A stretch of 64,000 nt of DNA from Haloarcula mannanilytica (GTDB lineage Archaea > Halobacteriota > Halobacteria > Halobacteriales > Haloarculaceae). Positions 61,577 to 64,000 of the stretch are shown piece by piece; within the stretch, counting starts at the first letter, position 1; every line of letters starts with the position of its first letter. The translations under genes were made by a program, and so were the position numbers. The DNA is taken from contig NZ_BIXZ01000002.1 of assembly GCF_005406125.1 (NCBI RefSeq), positions 558,001 to 622,000 of the forward strand, given 5' to 3'. The notes under the pieces are model-generated. The model was not told the DNA's origin and did no database searches. It saw nothing but the letters and a program-made list of their open reading frames with translations.

Positions 61577-63588
61577 GCCGAACCGTGAGACGCTTTGGAG
61601 ACCGCTGCCGACGGTTCGGGAAGTCCGTCTTCGGCGACCGCTACGGCTACGTTCTCTGGCTCGGCCTGCTCGTGACGTTCGGACTCTACTGGCGCGTTGG
61701 CATCTTCATCACCGACACGTACACCACGGCCAACACGCTCGTCGCGGTCTCGAACGGACAGCTCCACATCACGGAGACGCCCTACACGCTGACACTTGGC
61801 TCGCAACCGGGCCTGCATGAGTCAGGCAACAGACTCTACGGGCGCAACTACGGGCAGGTCCTTTTCGCCGCTCCGCTCGTCTGGGCGTTGCAAGCCCTGT
61901 CGGTGTTCGTTACGCCGCGGTTACTGGTCCTCGGACTCTGGTCGGGCACCGCTCTCGCTTTGGTGTCCCAACTCGGCGTACTCGGACAGCGACACACCGA
62001 CATTGCTGAGCGGACGATCCTGTGGGTCGGCAGCGCTCTCGTTGGGACCCTGTTTCTGATCGGCGTCGCTACGGCGACAGCGCTCCCGGACACGCCGCTC
62101 CCGATAGCCGCGTTCCAGATATCGACGATGCTTGCGGCGGCGACGACCGGTCTCGTCCTCTATCGCCTCGTCGGACTCTGGCACGACCGCTCGGTCGCAC
62201 TGGCGGCCGGTGTCGCGGTCGGTATCGGCTCGTCTATCGGGTTCTGGGCCTCGCTCCCCAAACGGCACGTCTTGGTGGGACTGCTAATACTGACAACGGT
62301 GTACCTGTTCGCTCGAAGCCGCGTTGCGTATGCTAACTCCGGATTCCGACTCGGACTCGGCTTTCGCGCCGGTGCGTATCTGACAGCCGGACTGGTCACC
62401 TGGACACACGCCTTCGAGGGGTTCTTTCTGGTGACGACGCTGGCTCTGGTTGACCTCATCACCGCGAGACGGAACTCCCTCCTGCATCTCGCTGTCGTCG
62501 GCCTCGCACTCTTCATCGGCTCGCTCCCGATGCTCGTGACGAACTACCTGATATCCGGCAACCCCGTTAAAACGCCGCGGTTGCTTCCCTCTGTCGGCGG
62601 TGCGAACGTCGAGTTCACACCAGACCTTGGCGGTGATGGGGGAACAACCGACGGTAGTGGTTCGGGCGGAACCGACGGCTCCGGGTCTACTGCTGGGGGT
62701 GAAGGATCTGGCGGAAGTGATAGCGGAACCAGCGGATCTGGTGGTGAAGCCAGTGACACTGGAACGCCAATTGTGACGCCCCTTCTCGGCCTGCTTGACC
62801 AAATGAAGGGTACTGTAGCACCTGCGATGGAATTTGTCACCAGGGCAGTTAGTCGTGGCATCAATGTATTGGCGACTCCGGACAGGATGTCTCAGATCTT
62901 CCTCAGGAGCGGCACCGCTTCGGGTATCAACTATGCCCCGAATAGCTACGAGGCAATCGAACTGACGATGCTCGAGTCCGTCCCGCTGTTCGGCGCGGTA
63001 GCGGCGCTCCCCGTCGTTCTGGTCCGAGTAGTCCACCAGCGGATACGGCAGTGGAGCGTCCTCCCCTCGCGGTACTCGCCTCGAACGCAGACCGATATGC
63101 TTGTTACAGCCCTCGCAGCCGTCTTCACGCTCATCTATCTGAGCCGCCTGCCATTGCACACACAGCTCACTGTCCGGTATATACTGCCGACGGTTCCGCT
63201 CATTATGTACGGCGTCGTTCGGATCCCGGCAGTACACGAGGCTGCCCGGGATGCAAAGCGATGGTTAGCCGGTGGGTACGTTACAAGTACCGTCGGCGGT
63301 CTCATCCTCGGGTTGGGTGTCGTCGCCGGACTCGACCTGGCGCTCGGGGAGGCAGTGCAGTTCCACGCGCTCGTCAATCTGGCCGGTGCAGCGATCTGTG
63401 GTGGTGCCGTACTGGGTCGCACCCTGGCTCCCGATCACGTTCCGTCCAGCGCCGTCGCGGTCGGCCTGGCGCTTCCCGCGGGGCTGACGACAGCGTACCT
63501 CCTGCTCTCGGGGCTCGTGTACTTCCAGTACGGCCCTTTCGCGCTCGATTTCGTCCGTGTTCTCGCCACGCATCTCCCGGCGGTGTAA
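61573..63588 (+). CDS. Polytopic membrane protein, glycosyltransferase-like (GT-C type?)
   Basis: The 671-residue protein has about a dozen hydrophobic helices. The first long loop (about 45-95, HITETPYTLTLGSQPGLHES) and the layout with two more large loops recall the GT-C/PMT type of lipid-dependent glycosyltransferases, but I do not see a clear DD/ED catalytic motif, so this is tentative. A glycine/serine-rich insert occupies residues 353-396. It is coupled to the secreted-protein gene and located between archaellin and cheY; modification of archaellin or its export environment is only a guess. Confidence 0.55.
   Translation: MSRTVRRFGDRCRRFGKSVFGDRYGYVLWLGLLVTFGLYWRVGIFITDTYTTANTLVAVSNGQLHITETPYTLTLGSQPGLHESGNRLYGRNYGQVLFAAPLVWALQALSVFVTPRLLVLGLWSGTALALVSQLGVLGQRHTDIAERTILWVGSALVGTLFLIGVATATALPDTPLPIAAFQISTMLAAATTGLVLYRLVGLWHDRSVALAAGVAVGIGSSIGFWASLPKRHVLVGLLILTTVYLFARSRVAYANSGFRLGLGFRAGAYLTAGLVTWTHAFEGFFLVTTLALVDLITARRNSLLHLAVVGLALFIGSLPMLVTNYLISGNPVKTPRLLPSVGGANVEFTPDLGGDGGTTDGSGSGGTDGSGSTAGGEGSGGSDSGTSGSGGEASDTGTPIVTPLLGLLDQMKGTVAPAMEFVTRAVSRGINVLATPDRMSQIFLRSGTASGINYAPNSYEAIELTMLESVPLFGAVAALPVVLVRVVHQRIRQWSVLPSRYSPRTQTDMLVTALAAVFTLIYLSRLPLHTQLTVRYILPTVPLIMYGVVRIPAVHEAARDAKRWLAGGYVTSTVGGLILGLGVVAGLDLALGEAVQFHALVNLAGAAICGGAVLGRTLAPDHVPSSAVAVGLALPAGLTTAYLLLSGLVYFQYGPFALDFVRVLATHLPAV
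62629..62760 (+). repeat. Gly/Ser/Thr low-complexity insert within the membrane protein gene
   Basis: Residues 353-396 are almost only Gly, Ser, Thr, Asp and Glu, with repeats of the type GSGGTDGSGS. The codons are less GC-rich at third positions than those around (ggt, tct, gga), indicating recent expansion or import. Confidence 0.6.
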
Positions 63589-63626
63589 CCCTCTCTGATA
63601 TCACACGCGATAATTTACGGGACACC

Positions 63627-63632
63627 TTTATC
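63627..63632 (+). promoter_or_regulatory. TATA-like element for cheY
   Basis: tttatc lies 32-37 bases before the cheY ATG at 63664, after a run of AT-rich sequence. Confidence 0.35.
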
Positions 63633-63663
63633 TAACTCATCACGATATGTAGCCTTGATAAGC

Positions 63664-64000
63664 ATGCCAGACGTACTGATCGCCGACGATTCAGAGTTTA
63701 TGCGTAACCTCCTCCGTGAGATTCTCGAAGAAGACCACGAGATCGTCGGGGAGGTCGAAAACGGCGTCGAAGCAGTCGAAGTGTTCAAAGAGGAAGGGCC
63801 GGACCTGGTTATGATGGACATCGTGATGCCCATCCGCGACGGGATCGAGGCCACAGACGAGATCAAATCGTCCAACCCCGACGCCAACGTTATCATGTGT
63901 ACGAGCGTCGGCCAGGAAGAGAAGATGAAAGAGGCGGTGAAGGCGGGGGCTGACGGGTACATCACCAAGCCGTTCCAGAAACCCAGCGTGATGGAGGCTA
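63664..64000 (+). CDS. cheY: Chemotaxis response regulator CheY, C-terminus beyond window
   Basis: At least 112 residues of a single receiver domain are present, with Asp8-Asp9 (IADDSEFM), the phosphorylated Asp52 (LVMMDIVMP), Thr80 (IMCTSVGQ) and Lys102 (YITKPF). It lacks any output domain so far. Phospho-CheY binds CheF to switch the archaellum motor. The gene runs past the right edge; the rest of the archaellum/che genes may follow there. Confidence 0.9.
   Translation, partial: MPDVLIADDSEFMRNLLREILEEDHEIVGEVENGVEAVEVFKEEGPDLVMMDIVMPIRDGIEATDEIKSSNPDANVIMCTSVGQEEKMKEAVKAGADGYITKPFQKPSVMEA

Overview
The window is a gene-dense stretch of haloarchaeal chromosome. The evidence is high GC, strongly acidic proteins, short intergenic gaps, TATA boxes about 25 to 30 bases upstream of leaderless starts, Tat-type lipoproteins (RR motif plus lipobox Cys), ribosomal protein S6e, type II archaeal GAPDH, an archaellin with a class III signal peptide and an archaeal chemotaxis cluster with CheF proteins. 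The gene set looks like a Haloarcula relative; the genus is an inference. I recognise no tRNA, rRNA, CRISPR array or intact insertion sequence.

Layout. 1-4 kb: the N-terminal part of a quinol-type nitric oxide reductase, a PEBP-like lipoprotein, a zinc-ribbon microprotein, a PadR-like regulator and a winged-helix/membrane-protein pair. 4-8.7 kb: a UvrD-like helicase, an Rnl3-type RNA ligase divergent from its PIN-domain partner, and a phosphodiesterase-like protein. 8.7-16.4 kb: type II GAPDH, an M29 aminopeptidase, two tandem PCMT-family methyltransferases, a HerA-like ATPase and a coupled FluC/CrcB fluoride-channel pair. 16.4-19.6 kb: an archaeal SMC-related protein (Sph3-like) followed by rod-determining factor RdfA, flanked by AT-rich intergenic DNA with repeats. 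19.6-34.5 kb: mostly metabolism and membrane functions (class V aminotransferase, a NUDIX-eIF2B-like fusion, MBL hydrolase, site-2 protease, ZIP transporter, nicotinate phosphoribosyltransferase, two HExxH surface lipoproteins, an M23-like protein, a lipoate ligase-like protein, dihydroorotase). 34.5-41.4 kb: a dipeptide/oligopeptide ABC transporter operon whose two ATPases are fused. 41.4-47.9 kb: small conserved proteins, three universal stress proteins, a GNAT, a DHH phosphoesterase and a dCTP deaminase/dUTPase-like protein.

47.9-64 kb is a taxis and motility island. On the minus strand lie cheB, cheA, cheR, a HEAT-repeat protein, cheF, a REC-GAF-PAS regulator, rpS6e and a second cheF. On the plus strand lie cheW, a single-domain KaiC/RAD55-like ATPase, a winged-helix/membrane-protein pair paralogous to the one at 3.4-4.1 kb, an archaellin, three proteins of unknown role and the start of cheY. 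MCP signals would pass through CheW and CheA to CheY, CheR and CheB would adapt the receptors, and CheF would link CheY to the archaellum motor. Archaellum motor genes, cheC and cheD are not present and may lie beyond the right edge.

The best candidates for undescribed biology are the duplicated regulator/membrane pair, the three-gene block between archaellin and cheY, and the Sph3-like protein with degenerate ATPase motifs next to rdfA.
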